A DNA stretch of 64,000 bases, taken from NCBI RefSeq assembly GCF_003287935.1, contig NZ_CP030287.1:6947029-7011028 (forward strand), read 5' to 3'. Below, in pieces: positions 53,512 through 62,686 of this stretch. Within the stretch, counting starts at the first letter, position 1; the number at the start of each line of letters is the position of its first letter. This DNA is from Streptomyces sp. ICC1. GTDB lineage: Bacteria; Actinomycetota; Actinomycetes; Streptomycetales; Streptomycetaceae. A program made the translations under genes and the position numbers. Below the pieces are notes generated by a model. It made no database searches, was not told the DNA's origin, and saw only the letters and a list, made by a program, of their open reading frames with translations.

Positions 53512-54537
53512 GTGACCACAGAGACAAATTCCATCGAGCTGCCGCGGCTCGACGACCGGGCCGTCGCCGTCTTCGCGTACGCGTTGTCGCAGGGCAGCCT
53601 CAAGAGGCCGCCGCACGAGGCGCCCGGGGCCCTCGGCATGACCCCGGACGAGGTCGAGGGGGCCTGCCGCACCCTGCTGGTGCTGCGGCTGCTGCGCCCG
53701 GCGCCCGGCAGTCCCGGGGAGCTGATCCCGGTCAGCCCGGACGCCGCCGCGGCGGAGGCGGTCGGCCCGCTGGAGGCCCGGGTCGCGCAGGCCGCCGCGC
53801 ACGCCCAGTCCGTACGCGAGGACCTGCGCTCCCTGATGCCGCACTACCGCGCCGCCCGGCGCGCACGCGACCACCGCCAGGGCGTGGACGTGCTGGCGGA
53901 CCTCGCGGCCGCTTCGGCGATGCTCACCGAGGAGTCGGCCCGCTGCCGGGAGGAGGTGTTCAGCATCCAGCCCGGCGGCGGCCGGGCCCCGCACCGCCTC
54001 GGGGACGCCATCGACCGGGACCTCGCGATGCTCGCCCGCGGGGTGCGGATGCGCACCCTCTACCAGCACTCGGCGCGGCCCAGCCTCTCCACCCAGGGGT
54101 ACGTGGAGACCCTCACGGAGGCCGGCGCCGAGTACCGGACCGCCGCCGAACTGCCGGACCGGGCGGTGGTGTTCGACCGCTCGGTGGCCTTCCTGCCGCG
54201 CCGCGCCGACGGCGGCCCGGGCGAGGGGGCCGTACTGGTCCGGGACCCGGACGTGGTGGCGTACCTGTGCCGGGTGTTCGACCAGCACTGGTCCGGCGCG
54301 ACCCCGTTCCACGGCGGCAGCGAGGCCGCCTACAAGGAGGTCGGCCCGAGCCTGCGCCGGGCGCTGGTCGGGCTGCTGGCCGAGGGGGCCAAGGACGAGG
54401 TGATCGCCCGGCGGATGGGCATGTCCCTGCGCACCTGTCGCCGCCACATCGCCGAACTGATGGAGGAGCTCGGCGCCGAGAGCCGGTTCCAGGGCGGCGC
54501 CCTCGCCGAACGCGCCGGACTCACCACGGCGCGGTAG
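53512..54537 (+). CDS. LuxR-type helix-turn-helix regulator
   Basis: 341 residues. C-terminal HTH LLAEGAKDEVIARRMGMSLR, CRRHIAELMEELGAESRFQG with a LuxR-like ending. The N-terminal part has TrmB-like pieces (DDRAVAVFAYALSQG, MTPDEVEGACRTLLVLRLLR) and a central helical region. Many Streptomyces encode such proteins with unknown ligands. Start GTG 53512; GGGGGAAAT upstream. It starts 208 bp from the divergent epimerase remnant. Confidence 0.85.
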   Translation: MTTETNSIELPRLDDRAVAVFAYALSQGSLKRPPHEAPGALGMTPDEVEGACRTLLVLRLLRPAPGSPGELIPVSPDAAAAEAVGPLEARVAQAAAHAQSVREDLRSLMPHYRAARRARDHRQGVDVLADLAAASAMLTEESARCREEVFSIQPGGGRAPHRLGDAIDRDLAMLARGVRMRTLYQHSARPSLSTQGYVETLTEAGAEYRTAAELPDRAVVFDRSVAFLPRRADGGPGEGAVLVRDPDVVAYLCRVFDQHWSGATPFHGGSEAAYKEVGPSLRRALVGLLAEGAKDEVIARRMGMSLRTCRRHIAELMEELGAESRFQGGALAERAGLTTAR

Positions 54538-54566
54538 GTCCTACGGCCGTCCTGGCGGCGGAGCGA

Positions 54567-54608
54567 GGGACGCGGAACGCGGGACGGGGAACGCGGGACG
54601 GGGAACGC
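54567..54608. repeat. Three tandem 14-bp units
   Basis: GGGACGCGGAACGC once, then GGGACGGGGAACGC twice. They lie between the LuxR-type gene and the transporter gene, about 40 bp before the transporter start. The same 14-bp period occurs at 11421 and 15501. Confidence 0.85.
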
Positions 54609-54647
54609 CGAATGGTCGGGGCGGCCGCGGCGGGTCACCGTGGACCC

Positions 54648-55763
54648 ATGACCACACCGGCCCCGACGGGCTCCGCGATCCGCCCCGAGGCCGGCTCCCG
54701 GGGCTCCCGCGTGCGGAATCTCGGCCCCAACTGGTACGCGAGCGTGATGGGCACCGCCATCGTGGCCAATGCCGGCGCCGCCCTGCCCTGGCACATCCCC
54801 GGCCTGCGCACGGCCTGCACCCTGGTCTGGGCGCTGTCCGCGGTGCTGCTGGCGGTCCTGCTCGTCACCCGGGCGGCCCATTGGGCCCGCCACGGCGACC
54901 AGGCCCGCGCCCATCTGCTCGACCCGGCGATGGCCCCGTTCTACGGCTGCCTCTCGATGGCCCTCCTGGCGGTGGGCGGCGGCACGATGCTGGTCGGCAA
55001 GGACTGGATCGGCGTGGGCGCGGCCGTCGCCGTGGACGCGGTGCTGTTCACGGCCGGGACCGCGGTCGGGCTGCTCGTCGCCGCCGCCATCCCCTGTCTG
55101 ATGGCGACGCGGCACGAGCTGAAGCCGGGCAGCGCCTCACCCGTATGGATCCTGCCCGTGGTCGCGCCGATGGTCGCCGCCGCGCTGGGGCCGCTGCTGG
55201 TCCCGCACCTGCCGGCCGGCCAGTGGCAGCAGGCGCTCCTGCTCGGCTGCTACGCCATGTTCGGCCTGAGCCTGCTGGCGACCGTGTTCCTGCTCCCCAT
55301 CGTCTTCGCGCGGCTGCTGGCGGGCCCGCGGCTGCCGCTCGCCCTGACTCCGACGCTCTTCCTGGTGCTCGGCCCGCTGGGGCAGTCCACGACGGCGGTG
55401 AACAACTTCGCCGATGTCGCGCCGGGTGTGCTCCGGGCCCCGTACGCCGAGGGCTTCCGGATGCTCGCGGTGCTCTACGGGGTGCCCACGATGGGGTTCG
55501 CGCTGCTGTGGTTCGCCCTGTCCTGCGCGGTGGTCCGGCGGGCCAGGCGCCAGGGCATGGGCTTCTCGATGACGTGGTGGGCCCTGACCTTCCCCGTCGG
55601 CACCTGCGTCACCGGCGCGGAGGGGCTGGCGCGGCACACCGGCGTGACCGCCTGCGCCTGGATCGCCGGCGGGCTGTACGTGTTCCTCGTGCTGGCCTGG
55701 CTGGTCGCCGGGGCCCATACGCTGCGCGGACTGTTCGCCGGCACCCTCGCCCCGGCCTCGTAG
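54648..55763 (+). CDS. TDT-family transporter (tellurite-resistance/dicarboxylate type)
   Basis: 371 residues with about ten membrane helices: NWYASVMGTAIVANAGAALP, ALSAVLLAVLLVTRA, YGCLSMALLAVGGGTML, VDAVLFTAGTAVGLLVAAAI, ILPVVAPMVAAALGPLL, LLGCYAMFGLSLLATVFLL and LFLVLGPLGQSTTAVNNF are family-like. It is related to the SLAC1/TehA/Mae1 fold, moving dicarboxylates or anions. The start ATG at 54648 is preferred. About 110 bp after the LuxR-type regulator, so it may be its target. Confidence 0.88.
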   Translation: MTTPAPTGSAIRPEAGSRGSRVRNLGPNWYASVMGTAIVANAGAALPWHIPGLRTACTLVWALSAVLLAVLLVTRAAHWARHGDQARAHLLDPAMAPFYGCLSMALLAVGGGTMLVGKDWIGVGAAVAVDAVLFTAGTAVGLLVAAAIPCLMATRHELKPGSASPVWILPVVAPMVAAALGPLLVPHLPAGQWQQALLLGCYAMFGLSLLATVFLLPIVFARLLAGPRLPLALTPTLFLVLGPLGQSTTAVNNFADVAPGVLRAPYAEGFRMLAVLYGVPTMGFALLWFALSCAVVRRARRQGMGFSMTWWALTFPVGTCVTGAEGLARHTGVTACAWIAGGLYVFLVLAWLVAGAHTLRGLFAGTLAPAS

Positions 55764-55844
55764 CGGCGGGGGGTGCCGACGGGAGACGCTCGAAGGCGGC
55801 CGCCCGGGTTTGGCGGGCGGGGGGAATCTCAATACGATCCGGCG

Positions 55845-57155
55845 ATGATCACTAGAAGATGGGTGGCGGCCGGTGCGTGCGGTCTGCTTGTCACCCTGGC
55901 TGCCGGGTTGTTCCCGGCAGGTGCCGCCGCCGGTGAACCGGTGGCGAAGGAAGCCCCCAAGGTCGAGTTGGTGCTGGACGTCAGCGGCTCGATGCGTGCC
56001 CAGGACATCGACGGGCAGTCCCGGATGTCCGCCGCGAAACAGGCGTTCAACGAGGTACTGGACGCCGTTCCCGACGAAGTACAGCTCGGCATACGCACGC
56101 TCGGCGCCAACTATCCCGGCGACGACAAGAACCAGGGCTGCAAGGACACCCGGCAGCTCTACCCGGTCGGGCCGCTGAACCGGACCGAGGCCAAGGCCGC
56201 GGTCGCCACGCTCGCCCCCACCGGGTGGACGCCGATCGGGCCGGCCCTGCTCGGGGCCGCGGAGGACCTCAAGGGCGGCGACGCCACCCGGCGGATCGTG
56301 CTCATCACCGACGGCGAGGACACCTGCGCCCCGCTCGACCCCTGCGAAGTGGCCCGGGAGATCGCGGCCAAGGGGATCCACCTGGTCATCGACACCCTCG
56401 GGCTCGTCCCCGACGCCAAGACCCGCAGCCAGCTGATCTGCATCGCGGAGGCCACGGGCGGTACGTACACCTCGGTGCAGCACACCGCCGAGCTGTCGGG
56501 CAGGGTCCGCCAGTTGGTGGACCGGGCGGCCACTCCGGTGGTCAACCCGGTGGCCACCGAGGGCGCCAAGCAGTGCGAGGGGGCTCCGGCGCTGAAGCCC
56601 GGCCTCTACAGCGACCGCGAGGGCTTCGGCCAGCACCGCTGGTACCGGGTCGACGTCAAGCCCGGTCAGGAGCTGCGGGCTTCGGTGAGCATCGGCGCCG
56701 ACCGCGCGGTCAACAACGACTACGGGATCCTGCTGCGCGCCACGACGCTGAGCGGGCGGGAGATCGTACGCGGCGAGGAGGCCGGGGACGGGCGCACCGA
56801 CCTGATCTCCTCCGGTCTGCGCTATCCCAAGAGCGCCTCGGACGGCGAGGACGACGAGGACGCGAAGGGCACGACGGACACCAAGGGCACGACGGACGCG
56901 AAGGGCACGGAGACCGTGTGTCTCCAGGTCAGCAACTCCTTCTCGGCGCCGGCCTCCGTCAAGACCACCCCGGGCATGCCCCTCGAGCTGACCATCGACG
57001 TGGTGGACGGGCCGGACGACGCGACCGACGTGGCCGCCTTCGGCCTCGGGCGCGGCTGGTGGCTGATCGGCGTACTGGTGCTCACCGGCTTCCTGGCCGG
57101 ACTGGTGTGGGGCTGGGTCTCCCGCTGGCGTATCGCGGTCTGGAGGACCAACTGA
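55845..57155 (+). CDS. Secreted, membrane-anchored von Willebrand factor A protein
   Basis: 436 residues. Signal peptide MITRRWVAAGACGLLVTLAA, then a vWA domain with MIDAS DVSGSM (about 44-49), TGWTPIG and LITDGEDTC. The second half is a beta-rich region with Cys pairs and KGTTDTKGTTDAKGTE repeats, and a C-terminal membrane helix (WWLIGVLVLTGFLAGLVWGW) before a basic tail. The vWA domain faces outside. It overlaps the next gene TGATG, implying a coupled pair in one surface complex. Confidence 0.88.
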   Translation: MITRRWVAAGACGLLVTLAAGLFPAGAAAGEPVAKEAPKVELVLDVSGSMRAQDIDGQSRMSAAKQAFNEVLDAVPDEVQLGIRTLGANYPGDDKNQGCKDTRQLYPVGPLNRTEAKAAVATLAPTGWTPIGPALLGAAEDLKGGDATRRIVLITDGEDTCAPLDPCEVAREIAAKGIHLVIDTLGLVPDAKTRSQLICIAEATGGTYTSVQHTAELSGRVRQLVDRAATPVVNPVATEGAKQCEGAPALKPGLYSDREGFGQHRWYRVDVKPGQELRASVSIGADRAVNNDYGILLRATTLSGREIVRGEEAGDGRTDLISSGLRYPKSASDGEDDEDAKGTTDTKGTTDAKGTETVCLQVSNSFSAPASVKTTPGMPLELTIDVVDGPDDATDVAAFGLGRGWWLIGVLVLTGFLAGLVWGWVSRWRIAVWRTN

Positions 57156-57985
57156 TGAGTGCCGTGAGAAGTACCGTGGGACACGCACGCAGCGCACGCA
57201 GCGCGCGCAACGCACGGGGCGTGCGGGGCGTGCGGCGGGCGCTGACCGCCGCGCTGCTCGTGGGCGGCGGCCTGCTCGGGGTGGCGGCCTCGCCGTCGCC
57301 GAGCCCCAGCGGCGGGCCCCAGGCGCCCACCGAGGCCGGTACGGCCTTCCGTACGGCCACACCGGTCCGGCTGGGCCAGGAGGCCACGGCCGACGCCTCC
57401 ACCGGCGACTACCTCTACTGGGTGCTCCCGCTGGACTCGGGGCAGCGCGCCACGGTCCGGGCGTCGGTCACCCTGCCCGCCGCCACCGGCCGGCACGCCT
57501 CCTCGACGTGGCAGCTCGACGTCTACGACGGCCTGCGCCGCCGCCAGCCGTGCATGTACGGCACGCAGACCGGTACGGCCGCCAAGGAAGCCGCCACGAT
57601 CGACCTGTCGTGCACCCTGCGACCGGTTCGCTCGGGCGCGGACCAGTGGGCCGACGACCCGCTGCAGGGCGCCTACTACATCCGCCTCACGGTCACCGAC
57701 CTCGCGCCGGAGGACCTCGGCCAGCCGGTACGGGCACGCCTGCGGGCCGAGGCGAAGGACGTCGGCGGCGCGTACGCGGCCGACAACGCGCTCGCGTCGC
57801 CGCTCGTCCCCGGCGCCGGTACGGCGTCCGGCATCGAGCCGGAGGACGGCTGGTCCGGCGGCTGGTGGTCCGACCGCTGGCTCTGGACGGCGGCCGGCGG
57901 GCTGCTCGCCGCGCTCGCCGGCATCGGCGGCCACCGGCTGACCCGGGGCCCCGGCCGTCCGGGACGGGTGCCGCCGGGCGCCTGA
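57155..57985 (+). CDS. Secreted membrane-anchored partner of the vWA protein
   Basis: 276 residues. An Arg/Ala-rich n-region with repeated ARS/ARN, signal helix LTAALLVGGGLLGVAA, a Ser/Pro stretch, a beta-sandwich-like domain (ASTGDYLYWVLPLDSGQRAT, SSTWQLDVYDGLRRRQPCMY with Cys later at TIDLSCTL) and a C-terminal membrane helix (AAGGLLAALAGIGG) with a basic end. The domain resembles the second half of the upstream protein, which also has Gln-rich/YxW features. No enzymatic motif. Translationally coupled to the vWA gene. Confidence 0.8.
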   Translation: MSAVRSTVGHARSARSARNARGVRGVRRALTAALLVGGGLLGVAASPSPSPSGGPQAPTEAGTAFRTATPVRLGQEATADASTGDYLYWVLPLDSGQRATVRASVTLPAATGRHASSTWQLDVYDGLRRRQPCMYGTQTGTAAKEAATIDLSCTLRPVRSGADQWADDPLQGAYYIRLTVTDLAPEDLGQPVRARLRAEAKDVGGAYAADNALASPLVPGAGTASGIEPEDGWSGGWWSDRWLWTAAGGLLAALAGIGGHRLTRGPGRPGRVPPGA

Positions 57986-58017
57986 CCGACTGCACCGGCC
58001 GCGGGTACCGGCCGCCT

Positions 58018-58066
58018 GCACCGGCCGCGGGTGCGGGGCCTGGAGGCCCCCGCCCGCGGTCGGTGC
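58018..58066 (+). terminator. Long imperfect hairpin after the vWA-pair operon
   Basis: GCACCGGCCGCGGGTGCGGG (start of the left arm, 58018-58040) pairs imperfectly with 58045-58066 around the loop TGGA. It includes the second of two direct copies of CTGCACCGGCCGCGGGT. Confidence 0.6.
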
Positions 58067-58146
58067 ACGCACCACGCGGTGGAGCCGTTGCCTCCCCCGC
58101 GCCCCGCCGGGATGATGCGCCCGGGGCGCACACCCGGGGGGAACGC

Positions 58147-58920
58147 ATGGACGGCGGCGAAGCGCGGGGCGACCAGTACGACGACGAGTCGGAGGACTAC
58201 GTCGCCTACTGGCACGGGCGGGACTACGAGCACGCCGCGGAAATCGCCGCGCTGAGGCGGCTCGTCGCGCGCCACGACGGCAGCCGCTACGGACTCGTCT
58301 GCGAAGTGGGCGGCGGATTCGGCCGGTTGACCCCGATCCTCAAGGAGTACGCGGACCAGGTCGTGATGTTCGACCCGAGCTCCAAGCACGTCGGCATCGC
58401 GCAGCGGCTCCTCGCCGACCGGCCCGGTGTCACGGCCCGGCTCATGAGCCCCGGGAGCATCCCGCTGGACGACGGCTCCGTCGATCTCGTCTCCATGGTC
58501 CGCGTCATGCACCACCTGCCCGACCCCGGCCCGACGCTGCGCGAGATCGCGCGCGTGCTGAAGCCCGGCGCCCGCGCCCTGATCGAGGTCGCCAACTCCG
58601 CGCACGCGCTGAACAGGCTGCGCTACGCGAAACGGCTGCGCGGCGTCCCGCGCGGCCCCGTGGACATCCGCTCGGCCGAGAGGGCCGCCGAGGGCGGCAT
58701 CCCCTTCGTGAACCACCATCCGGGCACCGTGGTGGGGCAGTTCGCCGCAGCCGGCCTGCGGGTCGAGGACAAGCTGTCCGTGTCCAACCTGCGCAGCGGC
58801 CGGCTGAAGCGGAGTCTGGGCGAGGCCCGGCTGCTGGCCGTCGAACAGCGCGTCCAGGGCCCGCTGGCCGCCGTCGACTTCGGGCCGAGCCTCTTCTTCC
58901 TCCTCCGGCGCCGCGGGTAG
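58147..58920 (+). CDS. Class I SAM-dependent methyltransferase
   Basis: 257 residues. Motif I LVCEVGGGFGRLTPILKEYA, acidic loop VVMFDPSSKHVGIAQ, then LDDGSVDLVSMVRVMHHLPD and IARVLKPGARALIEVANS are standard. The C-terminus ends with LAAVDFGPSLFFLLRRR. Substrate unknown; UbiE-like small-molecule class is likely. The ATG at 58147 begins MDGGEARGD, an acidic tail. It is convergent with the large conflict-system gene, 22 bp apart. Confidence 0.88.
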   Translation: MDGGEARGDQYDDESEDYVAYWHGRDYEHAAEIAALRRLVARHDGSRYGLVCEVGGGFGRLTPILKEYADQVVMFDPSSKHVGIAQRLLADRPGVTARLMSPGSIPLDDGSVDLVSMVRVMHHLPDPGPTLREIARVLKPGARALIEVANSAHALNRLRYAKRLRGVPRGPVDIRSAERAAEGGIPFVNHHPGTVVGQFAAAGLRVEDKLSVSNLRSGRLKRSLGEARLLAVEQRVQGPLAAVDFGPSLFFLLRRRG

Positions 58921-58942
58921 GGGCGTTCCTCACCCCGCCGGC

Positions 58943-61900
58943 TCACCGGGCAAGGGTGCCCAGCGTGAAGGCGACGACCCCCGGGCGGGCCAGCGCGACC
59001 GGCCATGCGGGGGGAAGCGCGGACGGTTCGGCGAAGGACACCGCCGTGAACTCCGCCCGGTTCACGAAATCGGCCCCCTCGAAGGTCGCGCGCTGCGCGA
59101 AGACCACGTTCTCGAAGCGGGCGGCCCGGCCGAAGACGGCCCGGTCGAAGGAGGTCGGGCCCTCGAAGCGGACCCCGTCGAAGGCCGCCGGGTTCCCCCA
59201 CAAGGTGTGCGAGAAGGAGGCGGACCCGAGGAAGGCCGTCCGGACCCAGGTGTTGGGGGCGTGGAAGACCGTGTGCGCGAAATCGGCCGCACCGCGCACT
59301 CTCATCCCGCTCGCCATCGCCTCGCCCCACAGTTCCGCCCGGGCCATGTCGAGGTCCTGTGCGAAGAGCGCGTCCACGAAGCCCGCGCCACCGCCGAAGT
59401 CCGCCCAGCCGAACCGTGCTTCCCGGTCGAAGACGGTCCCGTCGAAGGCACCGCCCCGGCGGAACGCGGTCCGGCCGAAGGAGGCCGCCCCGCGGAAGCG
59501 CGAGGTCTCGAATCCCGCCCGCTCGTCGAAGACGGCCCGGTCGAAGGAGGTGCGCCCGTCGAACTCGGCTCCGGCCGTGCTCCATTCGTCGACGAAGCGC
59601 GCCCGGTCGAAGGCCGCGGCCCCCGTCCTGACCTGGCCCGTCGAGGGATCGCGCAGAGCGTGCAGTACGCGTGCGAGCAGGCCGCCGGCGAAGGTGGTGC
59701 CCCGCAGGTCCACGTCCTGGCCCGGCCTGAACTCCGCGATCCGCGCCGCCTGTTCGTCCGGCTCCAGATGGGCCAGGCAGCGCGCGCGGGGCCACATCCG
59801 GATGCCGGTGCACCCGATCGGCTCCGCCACCGTGGCCCCGTACCCGCAGCACTGCCAGTCGACGGCCGGGTCATCGACTCGCAGCCCGGCGTCGATCAGG
59901 GCCCGGGCCATGTCCGCGGGGGCGTCCAGGTGGAACCACCCGGTGGCCCGCCCGCCCCCGGGCGCCGGGACCGCCGACCGCTCCGGGTCCGTTCCCGGGT
60001 CCGCCTCCGGGTCCGCCTCCGGGTCCACTTCCGACTCCGGGCCGGTGTCCGAGCCGGTGTCCGGGTCCATCGGCTCGACCCTGAGCGAGCCGAGACCGTC
60101 GACGTCGCGCAGCGATTCGCCCGTCACCATGACGATCGCCCCGGCCCCGTCCCCCCTGCTCAGCCGCGCGGAGACCTCCCGCCGGCGGACCAGTCCCCCG
60201 GCCTCGTCCGCCGCCGGACCGCGCACTCCCGCCGCGTCGGCGGTGAAGGCGCCCTTGGCCAGGGCCACCGCCAGCGAGACCACCCACTCGCCGGAGCCGG
60301 CGCGCAACCGGGACAGGACCCGCGGCAGTGCGGCCATCAGCAGGCCCGCCTTCCCGAGGGCGTCCGCGTCCGGCACCGTGACGAACAGGGTCCCGTCCTC
60401 CTCCGCCGGGGCGGACAGTCCCATCGCGCCGGTCTCCCCTCCCGGCTGCATGAGGAGTTCGACCAGCGCCGACTGCACCGACCGGCCGATCGGCCCCATG
60501 GCCACGTCCGCCCGTACCGCCAGACAGATGCCGGAGACCTCCGTCCCGACCTGCTCGTGCGTCGTCATCGCCACGCGGAATCCGGGCTGTTCGAGCAGCG
60601 CCCGCGCCGACAGGAACACCATCCGGTCCGGCATGACGGTGTGCACGACGCCGGCCAGCCCGCCGCGCGCGACCACCGGGGCGCCCACGTAGTGGGTCCA
60701 CGGCTGTGGTTCGGAGGTGAGCCGGACGATCTCCCCGTTGCGCTCCCCCTCGTACGGCAGCGCCTCGCCGTTCAGCGTCACCGGCTCGCCCTGGTCGGTG
60801 AAGCCGTCGACCCGGACCCGTCCGCCCTCACCGGCGTCCTCGGTCCACCGCGGAGGCGGCCACGCCCTCGGGTCCACCAGGTCCTCGTCGGCCACCAGCA
60901 GGAACACGGTGGGCGCGGCCGCGTCCCACCAGACCGGACGGCAGGGCAGCTCGCGGCCGCCGGCCCGGACCCAGGCCACGGCGTTGCGGCCCGCCCCGTC
61001 CCCGACCGCGAGGACCATGCGGGAGGACAGCAGGACGCCGACCGACTGCGGCTCGCTCATCGGCTCGAAGCGGACCCGCACCACGCGGCCGGCCGGTCCC
61101 GGTTCCGGGCGGGCGGCCGTCGCGAAGGGGATCGCCTCCCGCGCCACCTCCCGGCGGCCCCGCGCACCGTCCGTGAGCCGGATCGCCGTGAAGTCCCGGC
61201 CGGTGCCGCGGTTGCGGGACACGTACTCCCACACGCGCCGGCGGACCAGCTCCCGTACGGCGGCCACGTCCCCGCGCAGCTGCGAGCCGAGCAGGGCTTC
61301 CCGTACGCCCGGCAGGAACTCGAACTCGGCCTGGTCCGAAGCCTGTTCGGCGCCCCACGGGGCGAACAGGCCGCCCAGGGCCACCTCCGCGAGGTGGCTG
61401 TGCTCGGAGTCTCCCGGCAGGGACCGCCGTACGAGGGTCATCACGGGCAGCGTCAGCGGTACGGCGGCCAGGTGGGCGGCGAGCCGCTGGGCCGTCGGGG
61501 AGGCGTTCGCACGGAAGCGCTCGATCACCTCCAGGGGGTCCGGGAAGGGGTCCGGCGGCTCGGGGAGCCCGTACGCCGCCTCGTGCTTGGGTTCGGCGTC
61601 CAGCCGCAGGCAGGCCAGGCGCCGCCAGCGCCCGTCCCCGGACACCACGCGGATCAGCCGGGCCAGGCTCCCCGAGGCGAGGCCGACCACCGGGACCACC
61701 GCCCCGCCCCCGCGCGCCCGCCGGACCACCGGGACCCGCTGCCAGGACCGGGTGGCGGCCGCGGGCCGGTCCGCGCGGACGGCGAAGGGCACCGGGCTGA
61801 CGGCGCCGCGCGCCCACAGCCGTTCGGGCAGGACGTTCAGCACGGCCACGGCGTTGTGCGCGGACCACTGCCGGAGCACTCCGCGCAGGGGGGCTTCGCG

Positions 61901-62686
61901 CCAGCCGCCGGCCACCGTGTCGGAGAGGACCAGGATCAGCCGGCGGCCCGCCGGGTCGACGAGCTCCAGGGGATTGCGGGGCGGGGTGTCCCGGCCGAGC
62001 GCGACCATGGGCGTGCCGCCCGAGCCGGTGCCCGTGAGCCGCCAGGTCCGCACGTCGCGGAAGACGCCGCTGCGAGTGAGGACCCCGCGCACCTCTTCCA
62101 CCAGATCGGACCAGAGCAGCATCGAATGGTGCGCGTCCACGACCAGGGCCACGTCCAGCCAGCGGCTCTCGGCGGGGCGCAGGACCGGGGTGAGCACCAT
62201 CCGCTCGATGCTGCGCTCCACGGTGAGCTGTTCGTCCAGCTCCTCGCCCGGGCCGCCGATGTTGCGGCGGCCCACCGGGCGCAGGGCGCGCATCAGGGCG
62301 AGCGGGTCGTCGAGGGAGGCGGCCCGCGGCAGGCGCAGCGCGGTGCCCAGGCGGCGGGCCGTCCCGGCCGCGGGGGCGGCTCCGGCGGCCGGCCCGGCGG
62401 GTTCGCGGGGCACGGCGGGGCCGGGCCGGGGCGCGGGGAAGAACTGGGCGGCGGCTTCCCGGTCCGCCCGGCGGTCCTCCCCCGACTCGGGAGCCGGCGG
62501 GGCCGGTTCGGTGGTGTCGGCCGGCCGCGGTTCCGGCGCGGGCGGACCGGCGGGCGGCGGGCGGACCGCCGCGTCCACCCGGGTGGCCAGCCACAGGATG
62601 TCGGCGATCCCCTCCGCTCCGACCCCGGGGCGCGGGCCCCCTTCCCCGCCGCCTTCGGCGAAGGCGGCGAGGAGCTTCTCGATCAC
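58943..62686 (-). CDS. SAV_2336-type multidomain protein: vWA-like, trypsin-like, cyclase-like, pentapeptide repeats
   Basis: 1247 residues. 1-45 a short helical N-terminus; 45-115 Pro/Ala linker; about 110-345 a vWA-like domain (RWLDVALVVDAHHSMLLWSD) with degenerate MIDAS; 345-525 helical (LACLRLDAEPKHEAAYGLPE, EFLPGVREALLGSQL); about 535-705 a trypsin-like fold (SVGVLLSSRMVLAVGDG, VGAPVVARGGLAGVVH) with no GDSGG serine; about 710-870 nucleotidyl-cyclase-like (VVSLAVALAKGAFTADAAGV, IVMVTGESLRDV); 870-910 Asp/Glu/Pro linker; about 944-975 Cys/His cluster ending CLAHL; about 1020-1215 pentapeptide-type repeats with Phe every 5-6 residues. It matches vWA-MoxR-associated conflict proteins. GTG 62686 overlaps the ATPase stop. 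Confidence 0.85.
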   Translation of the reverse strand: MIEKLLAAFAEGGGEGGPRPGVGAEGIADILWLATRVDAAVRPPPAGPPAPEPRPADTTEPAPPAPESGEDRRADREAAAQFFPAPRPGPAVPREPAGPAAGAAPAAGTARRLGTALRLPRAASLDDPLALMRALRPVGRRNIGGPGEELDEQLTVERSIERMVLTPVLRPAESRWLDVALVVDAHHSMLLWSDLVEEVRGVLTRSGVFRDVRTWRLTGTGSGGTPMVALGRDTPPRNPLELVDPAGRRLILVLSDTVAGGWREAPLRGVLRQWSAHNAVAVLNVLPERLWARGAVSPVPFAVRADRPAAATRSWQRVPVVRRARGGGAVVPVVGLASGSLARLIRVVSGDGRWRRLACLRLDAEPKHEAAYGLPEPPDPFPDPLEVIERFRANASPTAQRLAAHLAAVPLTLPVMTLVRRSLPGDSEHSHLAEVALGGLFAPWGAEQASDQAEFEFLPGVREALLGSQLRGDVAAVRELVRRRVWEYVSRNRGTGRDFTAIRLTDGARGRREVAREAIPFATAARPEPGPAGRVVRVRFEPMSEPQSVGVLLSSRMVLAVGDGAGRNAVAWVRAGGRELPCRPVWWDAAAPTVFLLVADEDLVDPRAWPPPRWTEDAGEGGRVRVDGFTDQGEPVTLNGEALPYEGERNGEIVRLTSEPQPWTHYVGAPVVARGGLAGVVHTVMPDRMVFLSARALLEQPGFRVAMTTHEQVGTEVSGICLAVRADVAMGPIGRSVQSALVELLMQPGGETGAMGLSAPAEEDGTLFVTVPDADALGKAGLLMAALPRVLSRLRAGSGEWVVSLAVALAKGAFTADAAGVRGPAADEAGGLVRRREVSARLSRGDGAGAIVMVTGESLRDVDGLGSLRVEPMDPDTGSDTGPESEVDPEADPEADPGTDPERSAVPAPGGGRATGWFHLDAPADMARALIDAGLRVDDPAVDWQCCGYGATVAEPIGCTGIRMWPRARCLAHLEPDEQAARIAEFRPGQDVDLRGTTFAGGLLARVLHALRDPSTGQVRTGAAAFDRARFVDEWSTAGAEFDGRTSFDRAVFDERAGFETSRFRGAASFGRTAFRRGGAFDGTVFDREARFGWADFGGGAGFVDALFAQDLDMARAELWGEAMASGMRVRGAADFAHTVFHAPNTWVRTAFLGSASFSHTLWGNPAAFDGVRFEGPTSFDRAVFGRAARFENVVFAQRATFEGADFVNRAEFTAVSFAEPSALPPAWPVALARPGVVAFTLGTLAR

